From Pontederia crassipes (taxonomy: Eukaryota > Streptophyta > Magnoliopsida > Commelinales > Pontederiaceae): a DNA stretch of 64,000 bases. A program made the position numbers and the translations under genes. How positions within the stretch are numbered: the stretch's first letter is position 1; every line of letters starts with the position of its first letter. The stretch is taken from positions 8,122,001-8,186,000 of the forward strand of contig CM060188.1 in assembly GCA_030549335.1 (NCBI GenBank). Direction: 5' to 3'. Shown one piece after another: positions 53,448 through 64,000 of this stretch. The notes under the pieces are model-generated. The model had not been told where the DNA came from, ran no database searches, and saw nothing but the letters and a program-made list of their open reading frames with translations.

Positions 53448-54267
53448 GAATGTCAACAAAGGTAATTGTTTCCAATTGGTTTACCTGTGTCCTTAATGGA
53501 TCATGCAGAAATCATGATATTTTGGACATTTTAAAGTTCAATGAACGTAACTTATACCGCTGATGATGTATAAAAAGTTTTAGATCATAGGAAGAGAAAC
53601 TTGTCATATGCATGGTCATTAGTGATCGGGGGAGAGACTATTTAGTGAAGAGCACTCTTCATTATTTTTCATGGTTTCAGTGCCTAAAAGAAACATAGGA
53701 TGGTATTGGTTGTAGCTTATCTAAAAATAATGTTTATTCAGTGTTTGAACAATTCATGAATTGCCTTGTTCTTTTTTTTTATAAGAAAACATCTACGCTC
53801 AACATTATTTTGCCATGAAATAATGAAGATGATCTTTTAAATTCACACGGAAGCTCACGGACCTAATAATGGGGCGGGCATAAAAAAAATCCGTTTCGCT
53901 CTTCAGCCACTTTTTTTTTGTTTTAGTTTCATGAAAAGATAACTTATAAAATAGGTTGGCAACAGTAAAATCAAATATCAGGAAGCAAACCCTTCAACTT
54001 CTTTGTATACCGACGAAAGGACATCAAAATATGATTCGGTGGACACAAGCAAGCAAGCAAGGATGCAATATAGTACGTGGAGAGTTTGTTTGTGTCCTTG
54101 AGTACGCTTACTGAGCAGCATGCATCCCCCATTTGAAGGTCACCTGGATGAGTGTTAAGGGATTGATAAATGACATTTGATTCCATTCCCTTTCTTTATC
54201 ACTAGTCTAGTTAAACATAAATTAATTTATTTCTGTTATTATTGCCTTTTTCGTCATTCTTTGTTTT

Positions 54268-54305
<38 letters not shown>

Positions 54306-55310
54306 ATACTGAACGTAATTATCGTTAATTTTTTGTTCCAAAGTTGTTGTTATTATACCTCTCCTATTGTTTTGTTCCAATATGATTATTGTTATTTGAG
54401 CAGCTATAGAAAAAAGCTTTTGGAATCATTCATGCCCAGCAAACACTTGTCCAAATACAATTTTGACTTTTTTTGCTAAGAATATTCTAAGAAAAGGAGG
54501 GACATGTCAAAGCCCACGAAAGAACAAAAAATTTCAAATCCCATCAAAAGACCGTAAGGAAGAGTATGAAGAGAGAGGAAGACTGCTCAAAAAAAGAGGC
54601 TGGACATTCTGGATAGAAGTATTATTAGAATTTGGACATCTTGAAGCTGAAGGAGAAGGAAGATTGCAGCTGAAAAGCTAAAATGAAATCTTGACGATCA
54701 TCCTAACGTGCCCTACGACAAAGTGACACACTCAATTTTACAATGAGGATTCTAAAGCTTCTCGGGAAAAGAGCTTAAACGTGTCAAGACCTTTAAAAAG
54801 ATGCTCTGCTGTCCATCGATGTTTTGAATGTCATTTTCTAAGATGAAGTCCGAAGTTTTCAAATGATCCTACCAATATATGATTGATTAAGGCATTGCTG
54901 CGAAAGGGCAAATGATTGCAGCAAAAACAAAATAATGCTTTCTGCATTCTAATCCTCTCCGAAACAGAGATAAATGGTGTACGTACCCGCAGACTTCTTT
55001 CCTTCGCATTAAATTCGCTGCATCACGCAAATAAATGGCAAGTTTTGGTTTTCATTCTAACAGATACAAAATGTCCGAACAAAACATGTTTGCAAACTCT
55101 ATACAAAGATGAAAAGTGTCCTCGATCATAGGCAGGAATTTTATTTTGTACATACCATGAGAAACCAGGACGTTTCAAGTGCTTATGTGGACCCTTTAGT
55201 CCAGCTCCTTGTATTTAGTTTACATGTCGAAAGAGCAACATATTTACACATCGCAGAATCGTAGTACTCGTGTTCAAGTGTATATGAGACCCGAAAGTCA
55301 AAGTGCAAAG
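53448..55310. other. Spacer between convergent ZIP and ATG18 genes
   Basis: Contains both 3' UTRs and an (AT)16 microsatellite at 54271-54302. A short open frame at 54463-54681 (Lys/Glu-rich) has no recognised relatives. Confidence 0.5.
54271..54302. repeat. (AT)n microsatellite
   Basis: About 16 AT units. Confidence 0.95.
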
Positions 55311-58300
55311 TCACGATCGTCTGCTATTTTCAGCCTTTAGGAAGCGCACATACTCCTTTTGCAACATCTGCCCTCCATTCACTGGATCAAAAGTGCACCT
55401 ATAGAAGCTGGAAAATAGCAAGATAGTGAAGCTATGGGAACTGGAAGGATTAAAAGTACTGACTGATCTTATACCTAAAGATAAGAGAAACGATGAGTAA
55501 CAAAATTCCAAAGTGTTGAGTAGCACTTCGTGAACATGACAGGTTCTCGCTACCTCTTAATTTTGATAATGACTTTAACTTGAACCATATTAAAATTCGA
55601 GTAAGGAGATGACATCTATTTGTATCAGAACTCAATAAATTCTTTGACATAAATGATTTAAAAATCACATAGTACAACTATTCATACTTCTTGCAAAGAT
55701 ATAAGGCTCAACCTGCCATCCATGCCAATGATCATAACAGCATTCTGGACTCCAAAGGCAGCGATATATCGTGTCACCTCCGGCAAGTGGAACTGAGCAA
55801 ATGACCATTCAGAGCTGAAATACTTAGGTAGAACACCTGCAAGATTGTAGAAATATGCCATAAGCATTAAACACCAATTCGACTTTGAAAATTTGTCCCA
55901 TATTCTTGGTACAGAATAATGATATCAACTACCCCATAGCAGCAAAAAGGTGTGAACCTAAGACAAGTCATACATCTTATTATATAAAGAATAGAAATAG
56001 ATGATTTAGGCATAATATGTGAACATGATATGACAACATTAACCTTTCCAATTAAAAGAACAATACAGTTAACAATAATGAAGAGCAAAATCAATCCTAA
56101 TTTTAGGGGTTTTTTAGAGGAATAAGGCCCGACAGCCAGCATAAAATCCTATCGAATCTTATGAACATGGATCAACGAATGGCGTCGTATGATCCATGTA
56201 GCCGACCCCACCTAGTGGGATAAGGCTTTGTTGTTGTTTTAGAGGAATAAGGATGTCTACCACATGTGTAGACATCCAGCTTTATTGAGGAGAGTTTATA
56301 CCGTTACATAAATATATATATATATTTACAAGTATAAGACAACTGTAGATTTTGGGAATTTTAATTCCCCTTTTTTAGGGGATTAATTTCCCCTTTTGTT
56401 GGTATAACAATGTTCCAATGATTCCCTTAAAACTTTATACATGGTCAAGTTAAAAGTTTCAACATATTAAATGAAACATTTTATAACATAACATGAACAC
56501 AAAGTGATATCATAACTTCTATTCAATAATTAGATCACTTTCTTCAATTCATGAAAGTTGAAATAAATCATCCTAGAAGAATTGAGTTTATAGTTCAAAC
56601 CAGTTCAACATTTTAGAGTGTAGAAGGCTTAAATTAAAAGGTCTCTAAGTGCATTCTAAAAAAGAGAGACATTGTCTACTTCGATATATACATCTAAGCA
56701 AGAAAACAGAGAAAAAGATGGAATCATTCAACTATTATCAAAGAAATACTTTGTATTTTTTTTTTTTTTTGGAGAAGGAATACTTTGTATTTTGAGAGAG
56801 GACAGAAACACATTATTATAAAATAGGAAGGGAAAAGAAGATGCCAAGGCATGCCATCATCCCACCTCTCATAAAGGATAAGGATGAACTCGTATTTACA
56901 CCGGTGTTTGGAGATATAAGGGCGTCAAGGGAATTGGAAGAGTGTTGATGAACCATTCCAAAACCTTGATTAGTAGCTTGAGTAGAAGCATCTTCCCCAG
57001 CAACTCTAACCCTAAGACTGAACACATGGACAGTTCCTTTGTCACTGGAAACAACAAGCCACTGTTCATTTGGGGAGAGGGCAATGCTATATATCTCAGC
57101 TTTGTCAAGTCCTCTACGTACCTACATCATTAGTTCCAAGGTATGAGTATGAATACGAATGAAGTCTTAAAGAATGTACCAATAACTGAGCTGAAGCAGA
57201 GACCTGTAAGAAATCAAAGTATTTCTTTTTTCTAAAAGTGAAAAGTGACCATTAATCTTAAGTAGCCATCCACTTTGTATTACAACTATAAATGCAAATG
57301 ATTTACTAATATGAATAGGAGTCATCTGCAAAAAAAAATCAAAGATAATTAACATAATCTTGATTCGAACTATTCTAAAAACAATAAACATGGTGACAGA
57401 AAATAAAAACGGACAGATTTAGTTTAATTTAGTTTATTCAACTCTATCCAGAAATATACAGAACTATTAAGTTTAAATTAGCTTATTCAACTCTATTATA
57501 TCTTGAAAGAGGAGAATAGAAAGTCACTGGATAGAACTCCTTGTGACAACAAAAATTTGTGACTATCCAAAACACACAATCAGACCTCTGACTTGGGAGT
57601 ACAAGAATTTTATGAAAGAAGCTTACAAGTTACAATTGGTCCAGCACAAACCAGAATAGTGCAAAAGATTTATGCATTTTAGCTAAATCTGTTAGATTAA
57701 AGTTATATCAAACACATTTATGTAATTCATTTTCGTCAAAAAAGATTATTTTCGTCAAAAAAGATTATGCTATTCATAATTCATTGGCAATTTCATTTCA
57801 TAACTTTTTCTCAAGCATGCTCGTTTGTACACAGAGACTAGTATTTCTGAGAGACAATTTGGGTTCATGCCAGGAAGATCCACTACAGAGACGATTTATT
57901 TACTAAGAGGGATGATGGAGAAGTATCGAAGTAGGAGAAGAGACTTACATATGGCTTTCATTGACTTAGAGAAGGCGTATGATCGGGTACCAAGGGATGT
58001 ACTTTGGAAAGCCTTGCAAAAGAAGAGGGTGAGTGTTGCCTACATTAAGGTAATACAAGATATGTACGATGGGGCATTGACTAGGTTTAGGACACCCGGA
58101 GGTGAGACAAATGAATTTCCTATAGGAATTGGCCTATATCAAGGATCAGCTTTAAGCCCGTATCTATTTAACTTAGTTATCGATGCTATAACCAAGAGTA
58201 TCACAGAGGAGGTACCTAAGTGCATGCTATTTGCGGATGATATAGTACTTTTAGCGGATTCAAGAGAAGAGATTAATACAAAATTGGAAATATGGAAAAA

Positions 58301-59015
58301 TACGTTGGAGTCAAAGGGTTTTCGTTTAAGTAGGAATAAAACAGAATATATGCATAGCAATTTCACAAATAAACAACTTAGAGACGATTTGAAAGTTAGG
58401 CTAGGGGAGGATATAATTCCTCAAGTGACAAAGTTTAAATATTTAGGATCAATTGTAAGACAAGATGGTGAGATTGATGACGATGTCAATCATAGAATTC
58501 AAACTGGTTGGTGTAAGTGGAGGAAAGTCACTGGAGTTCTTTGTGATAGAAAAGTACCCAATAAAGTTAAAGAAAAATTCTATCGTACTGCTATAAGGCC
58601 AGCAGTGTTATATGGTAGTGAATGTTGGGCTATGAAGGGACAACATGAACGTAAAGTGGGGGTAGCCGAAATGAGGATGTTGAGATGGATGTGTGGTCAT
58701 ACAAGATTAGATAAGATTAGGAATGACCATATACGTGAACGAGTCGGAGTGGCTCCTATCAGTGAGAAAATGGTAGAGAATCGTTTGAGATGATTTGATC
58801 ATGTTCAGAGAAGACCATTAGATGCGCCAGTAAGAAGAGTAGATCAAATAATCTGGAGTCCGATTAAAAGAGAGAGAGGGAGGCCAAGGCGGACACTTGG
58901 CGAACTAATAGAGTAGGATCTATTGGTGAATAATATACCGAAAGGTTTGGTTACTAATAGAGCGGAATGGCGTCGTATGATCCATGTAGCCGACCCCACC
59001 TAGTGGGATAAGGCT

Positions 59016-59050
<35 letters not shown>

Positions 59051-61530
59051 GCTCGTTTGTACACAGCACAACTAAGAAGATGATCCATGCTTGTACATTC
59101 CCTTTTGACCTCACTTGTAAATTCTCGTATTTCTTAAGATAGCAGACAGAGACAATGATTTGTCATCCTTTTTCTCCCTTAAAAAGAGGATAAAAAAGAA
59201 ACAAGGCACGTAGTGGCTCAGTCCTCGCCATGTGGATCAAGGAGTGAGGAGTTCAATTCCCACCAATGGCACTTATGTATCACTTTATTTCCAAGTCATC
59301 TTTTCTTTCCTTGTATTAGGCCCACGAGCCTCCCTTTGTACCCGAAGAAAAGATAATAAAAAGTGAGCTAACGAGGTATGGGGATGACCACTCCCTTGCT
59401 GGCCATCCTTTCTCGTTTCAAAAACAACATGGTATGGAGAGAAACAAATACTTCTATTCAAGTATTTGATAAAATATCTTTTCTTGAATAATAGAAGATT
59501 GCCAACCATATATGCCACGAATAAAATTAAGCCTTTGACCAGTAAGAAGAGTCGCCAGTAAAAAGAGTAGATCAAATAGTCTAGAGTCCGATTAAAAGAG
59601 GGAGAGGGAGGCCAAGGCGGACACTTGGCGAACTAATAGAGCAAGATCTATTGGTGAATAATATATCGAAAGGTTTGGTTACTAATAGAGCGGAATGGCG
59701 TCGTATGATCCATGTAGCCGACCCCACCTAGTGGGATAAGGCTTTGTTGTTGTTGTGCTGTTGTTGACAATTCCAGGAATAAATTTTTGAAATAATCTTT
59801 GCAATTGCAACAAAGAGTTAAAGCTAATAAGTGATGAAAGGTGAAGTAATGAATGTGAACAATAGAAGCATATTCTTGGTGTATCCAAGTAAGTATTATA
59901 AAATCAAACAAGTTCTTCACCACAAGAACTAATCAGCTACATATATTAGATTGACGTATCTCTTCTTTCAAAAAGAAAAAAAGATTGCCGTATCACTTTG
60001 TGAAGGGAAGATTCCAACAGCTCATTCGTTTAATCCTAATGATGAAAGTTCCAGGTCTGAAAATATTGAAATACCATGCTTATCGTAATATCCATATTGT
60101 CAACCTTGTGATGTATCCTCTTACTAAACATCTTTAAAAAGGAAGCCTCATAACAAAGTGATGAGTTTACAAGCGTGTGAATCAATCAAATTTGGGTTAT
60201 TAGCACTGTACTGCTCCTCAAGGTGGGTCAAAGAAGATTTGTTTTTCTAATGGAGCACACCTCAGAAGATCTGATGTTAACTATCTTTCTTCATAGGAAT
60301 CATTTTCACTATGTCATACTTTGTTACTTCTGTTCTCTACAACATTGAGACTGTGAAGCAACTCAAAGTTCAAAAAGTATACTTAATGGCATGTTTGCTG
60401 CGTCCATGGACATTCTCTGTTGATATTGCTTCATCAAGCAAATTGACTATTTCTGCAAACTGCCTTCCCTAAGGATGTACGTAGGGATCTTTCTAATGAT
60501 AGCATATTCTTTTATTCAAAACAAATTCACAAGCCTATCAAAATAAAAAAATAAAAAAATTACAAGATTATGCTGATTGTATGACAGAATCTATTTCACA
60601 TGACACTTAAGGATCTCCTTGGTCCTTACATAAAATGAACAATAGTTACGGCAACAAAACGTGATATCATGTATGGAAAGCTCAGCAGAACTTGAGCTGG
60701 TCAGAGACATATGGTGGAAATTGATGGGAATAAGGAGTCTTTAAGAGAAAGAAGAAAATTAAAATATTTTGGACTACTACCTCTTGCAGGCGGGTGCCGT
60801 CCATTGTGTTGAATATTCTAATTAGAGTACCCTTTGTACTTGCGGTTGCAAGAAGAAGACCATCGAGTGTCAATGTTATACAAGCAATCTGAGAATCATG
60901 AGCATTGATAAACTTTGTCACCTTCAAACCAAAATGTTCGACCCGAACCTGCCCTCTCTGTAGCCCCGGACATGCCAAAACAGATGTGTTGGAATGATGT
61001 GAGAGGCAGCACAGCCCTTTTGGATTGGACAAAGTCTCTATTTGATGAAGAAGTTGCAGGTCGGTGAAGTTGTAAACGTAAATCTTGTGTTCAAGAACTA
61101 CAACAATACGGTCTCGTCTCAACTTAACACCTCGAACATTAGATCTAAATGAAAATTCACCAATGCAACGACTCTGATGATCATCCCAGATCAATACCTT
61201 GTTCGGCGGGTACTGAGGATTAGAACCACCACCAACAAGAGCCAGGATATTGCAGCGGAACAACATCTCAACTATTCCAAAGCCCCCACTTTTTAAATCT
61301 CGCCTAAATGTTTCCTTGTAAGAGTCACAATTATATATGCGGAAACCATTACTAGTTCCAGCAGCGAAACATCCATAGTCCTGATTCCAAGAAACTGACA
61401 ATAACTCAGTTTCTTCATCATCAAGATCTGCTTCTGGTTGACTAGCAGAAGGCCAGGGATGTGTTGGCTCTAATGAGTTGGTCCTCGTTGGAGGTTGTAT
61501 TCCTCGAGGTGCTGATAATGTTGAGCTCAT
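55311..61530 (-). CDS. ATG18: Autophagy-related protein 18, ATG18c/d type (PROPPIN)
   Basis: Four coding exons, read 61530-60781, 57121-56866, 55836-55713 and 55407-55311, give 408 residues. The start [11 protein letters not shown] agrees with ATG18c-type proteins, so the ATG 12 codons upstream was not chosen. The seven-bladed WD-like PROPPIN fold is recognisable from [85 protein letters not shown] and [15 protein letters not shown] through to [13 protein letters not shown]. The phosphoinositide-binding L/FRRG motif is VRRG at 251-254, exactly at the start of exon 2. The family binds PI3P/PI(3,5)P2 and promotes autophagosome formation. The three introns, about 3.7, 1.0 and 0.3 kb, carry RTE insertions in the first two. 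A likely non-coding first exon ends at a GAG|GTATTT donor at 63223. Confidence 0.95.
56128..56236 (+). mobile_element. RTE-type LINE 3' fragment in ATG18 intron 2
   Basis: A 109-bp 5'-truncated copy ending in the CCCCACCTAGTGGGATAAGG and CTTTGTTGTTG tail. It is flanked by a perfect 16-bp target duplication TTTTAGAGGAATAAGG (56112-56127 and 56237-56252). Confidence 0.92.
57835..59050 (+). mobile_element. 5'-truncated RTE-type LINE with reverse transcriptase, in ATG18 intron 1
   Basis: A 1216-bp insertion flanked by a perfect 16-bp duplication GCTCGTTTGTACACAG (57819-57834 and 59051-59066), ending in (TTG)n. The frame from the left end encodes the C-terminal part of a non-LTR reverse transcriptase: [40 protein letters not shown] and the catalytic FADD in [14 protein letters not shown], then the thumb/C-terminal part with [11 protein letters not shown] and [20 protein letters not shown] replaces Trp after NRLR (58791-58793), a TAG follows ELIE near 58914, and the frame then continues to a TAG at 59001, 10 bp before the TTG tail. 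The endonuclease is missing, so this copy cannot move itself. Confidence 0.92.
59206..59346 (+). mobile_element. tRNA-derived SINE-like element
   Basis: Contains a polymerase III A-box-like TAGTGGCTCAGT (59211-59222) and a B-box-like AGTTCAATTCC (59250-59260), about 28 bp apart, then a tail with GGCCCACGAGCCTCCCTTTG resembling plant Au-type SINEs. The flanks AAAAGAGGATAAAAAAG and AAAAGATAATAAAAAG may be the target duplication. It is not a functional tRNA: no cloverleaf fits. Confidence 0.55.
59549..59757 (+). mobile_element. Second RTE-type LINE 3' fragment in ATG18 intron 1
   Basis: About 210 bp, close to the last 200 bp of the copy at 57835-59050 (CGCCAGTAAAAAGAGTAGAT onward) and ending in TTTGTTGTTGTTG. 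Its 5' edge is preceded by an overlapping CCAGTAAGAAGAGT. The target duplication was not resolved. Confidence 0.85.
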
Positions 61531-62766
61531 AATGGAAAGATTCAACAAATGCCAATGATAAGCCAATTATATTTCAACGAAAACAAACCCAGTTGAATGT
61601 GGCCACTTGGTCAGTTTCCTATCAGGATGAAGAAAAATCAGGGTAACAAAATTTCCATAAGATATAACAAAGGCTTGTATTAGCAAACCAATACAAATAA
61701 ACAAATGTATTGACAGACATCATAACAATATCAAAGATTTTATAAAGAACACACAGCCCACTATAGCCTCAAGTTATAACATTAAGCTTTTGTGCGTGAT
61801 CATAGGCAACCATAAATGATAAAACACAAGGGTCATCCTAGACAATAATTTAGAAGTATATACTATGATCTAGGTCCACTGATCCATACAGAACTAAATA
61901 TGAATATTCATGTTGGCTATTGCAAGATGCATTAAGCAATAGATCCGTTTAAACAAAAATCAATCTGATAAGCTTAAAAAATAAACTAGAGATGATAAAT
62001 ATGTCAGGGTATAACTTTAAAAAAAAAACAGATATGTCTTCTCAAAAAAAAAACAGATATGAGCAGGATATTGATTAGCATTTGGATTTTGCATGAATAG
62101 ACTTGAATAACTCATAATCAAAGTTCTATCGTAAATTCTCCAAACATTGTTTTACATCCTAGGAATCATGTGCCAGCGATCCTAGACCTCATTAGATTGA
62201 TTGTTCTGAAAAAAAAATTCCTAGACCTCATCAGTAGCAGCCCACCCCACCCCACACAACACCCAAGAAAGAAAAAAAAAGAAAGATCGGTCTAATGCTA
62301 GCAGGTAAAGGACCTTCTTAAGAAATGGGCCAAAGTTCAAAACTGAGGAAGTGCCTTTGTTCTGAGTGGTGGTAACCATCAAAGCTCCATCCCCTAGAAT
62401 TGCAGGAGTAATCCCTACCACAATTGATCTATGACACATTTCACCAAGTATTTTTCTAACAGCTGCAACTTGGATCCAGAATGAAAAGACCAGTTTAACT
62501 CGTTAAGATGTTCCTGTGTCCAAGTTAACAAATTAATGAATGTTAAACCTTTGCAATACTTAACCAGATTTCCATGATATTGCTAAAAGAACACAGAGTT
62601 GATACTTCAGGCGATCACATTAAAATGTCATCAGTAGTTCACGACTCCGGCTTATTGTGATAAGCATGTTGAATGAATTATGACGCAACAAAGTCTAAAA
62701 GATACTTAAAACTTGGAAACTCAATTTGATTTCAGAAGATGATTAGAACTCCTAAACCCAACATAA

Positions 62767-62859
62767 CAACAACAACAACAACAAAGCCTTATCCCACTAG
62801 GTGGGGTCGGCTACATGGATCATACGACGCCATTCCGCTCTATTAGTAACCATTCCGCT
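62767..62859 (-). mobile_element. RTE-type LINE 3' fragment upstream of the ATG18 coding start
   Basis: A 93-bp copy in minus orientation, starting on the plus strand with (CAA)n and CCTTATCCCACTAGGTGGGG. Perfect 15-bp target duplication CTAAACCCAACATAA (62752-62766 and 62860-62874). Near its 5' end the word CATTCCGCTC is repeated. It lies in the presumed leader intron, in the same sense as ATG18. Confidence 0.92.
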
Positions 62860-63223
62860 CTAAACCCAACATAAAGATAACAAAATTATTAAAAGACATG
62901 AAAGATATAAAAATCCTTACTACCAAATATCGCAGATTATGCAGTTGTTTTGTACATCAAGTAATGAAATACTTATGTTTCAAAGATGGACTGATCGCAT
63001 CCCTAATTCGCAAGAAGAATTCTTAAATCGCCACAATCTCTTATCTACACAAACACGCAATCTCTAGGAACAGAAGTGGGGAAAATTCACACAATCTAGC
63101 TAAAAAATAACGCCTAAAAGTAATTAACACAGACACAAGTACAATTCTTAAATGTGAATTCAGCAAGATGACAGAAAGAGGAACCCAACAAGGAGATTCC
63201 ACCAAAAGAGACGGAAAAATACC

Positions 63224-63450
63224 TCACATCAAAGAATGAGAATACATAACCACGAAACAGGGAAACGCAAAGCGATCGCCGAATCCGCAATAGGCCGATT
63301 CGCGATCGGGTAAAAAAAGGGGGGGCCGAATTCGAGATCTGCGCACAAGAAATCCCTTCAAAGAATGGGGAGCTCGGGAAGGAAGAAGATGCGTAAATTT
63401 TAGCGCTACGGTACGCCGGTGGCGGCGCAGTTTAGCGCTGGGCCACACGA
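63224..63450 (-). promoter_or_regulatory. Probable ATG18 first non-coding exon and promoter region
   Basis: A GC-richer island with a GAG|GTATTT donor at its inner edge, 1.7 kb upstream of the ATG18 ATG, with no coding potential of its own. Confidence 0.45.
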
Positions 63451-63669
63451 GCTGGATGACTAAACGTGGAGATGAGATCGGACGGACGAGAATACAACTC
63501 TGTGTAGATACCGTTTTTTAACCGTCAGATCCAAATCCGAGTTTGTGTGCGTGGATTCTAAGCTCATCTCCTGACCAGACGGGGAAAATATCTTTTTATA
63601 TATCAGGAATTTTATGTAAATTGAGGTTTGACAAATTTTATTTCCAAATAAGAAATTTTTTAAGAATAT

Positions 63670-64000
63670 TTTCTCTGACCATCCTTAAACTATCACGATT
63701 TATCATATCTAATCTCAAATTACGAATTTTATTTTTGGGTACCTAAACCATCGCGATTTTTTCAATTTGATCCTTCCGTTCAATTCCATCGACTTTTCCG
63801 TTATTTTTTTCCGTATTTATGAAAAGTCCATTATATCCCTATTTCTGAATTGAATTCTATTTTTACATAAAATAATATATAAAAATAATTAAAAGAAAAA
63901 AACCACGTGGAGGGAGGGCTCGCCCCCCTCTTGGAGGGGGTGGGTTCGCCGCCCCCCGCGTGCGTCGTCGACGCATGGGGGCGGCGACCCCTCCCTCCCC
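63670..64000. mobile_element. Possible left end of another TIR (MULE-like) element, cut by the window edge
   Basis: The text CTGACCATCCTTAAACTATC...GGGTACCTAAACCATCGCGA...TTCCGTT...ATGAAAAGTCCATTATATCC is similar in style to the Mutator-like end at 1405 (GCTGACCCTAAACTATG...). It is followed by an abrupt GC-rich interior (63903-64000). The other end lies outside the window. Confidence 0.35.

Noticed and set aside
59206-59280. tRNA gene
   Set aside because: A and B box-like words are present but arm pairing and anticodon stem do not form; better explained as a SINE head.

Overview
This window is nuclear DNA of a flowering plant. The genes are intron-split with GT-AG borders, the spacers are AT-rich and full of transposon debris, there is a plastid 16S rRNA insertion, and the gene families are plant ones (a CRF-type ERF, a plant HAD acid phosphatase, plant ATG18, an At3g08650-type ZIP transporter). 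Two genes have very GC-rich exons in an AT-rich background, which hints at a monocot, but that is only an inference.

Layout. 0-8 kb: no intact gene. A 2.7-kb Mutator-like element (1405-4137) carries a broken copy of a DUF1639-family gene, itself split by a solo LTR. Further on come a CACTA-like repeat cluster and AT-rich tandem repeats (7.5-9.5 kb). 14.2-15.1 kb: an intronless cytokinin-response-factor gene (minus). 15.1-31.4 kb: a gene-poor tract with a hAT-type MITE, a plastid-derived insertion, and a 3.9-kb copia-type element with matching 5-bp target duplications; its gag is split by a second solo LTR. 31.4-32.4 kb: a three-exon HAD acid phosphatase (plus). 33.1-34.7 kb: a decayed Ser/Pro-rich At3g08670-like gene (minus).

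36.5-43.6 kb: a conserved mitochondrial membrane protein gene (minus) and the ribosomal protein uL16/RPL10 gene (plus) lie head to head across a 387-bp promoter. A local tandem duplication of this shared 5' region sits inside RPL10 intron 1. 45.9-48.6 kb: a TIR element and C-rich/G-rich low-complexity DNA. 50.3-53.4 kb: a five-exon ZIP metal transporter (plus). 55.3-61.5 kb: an ATG18c/d-type autophagy gene (minus) whose introns hold several RTE-type LINE insertions and a SINE-like element. The right edge looks like the start of another TIR element.

The genes are housekeeping or regulatory and do not form a pathway: hormone-linked transcription (CRF), translation (RPL10), mitochondrial function, metal transport, autophagy and phosphatase activity. 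I found no convincing undescribed system. The most interesting material is structural: the nested gene-capturing element, the duplicated bidirectional promoter in RPL10, and RTE insertions with readable target-site duplications inside introns.
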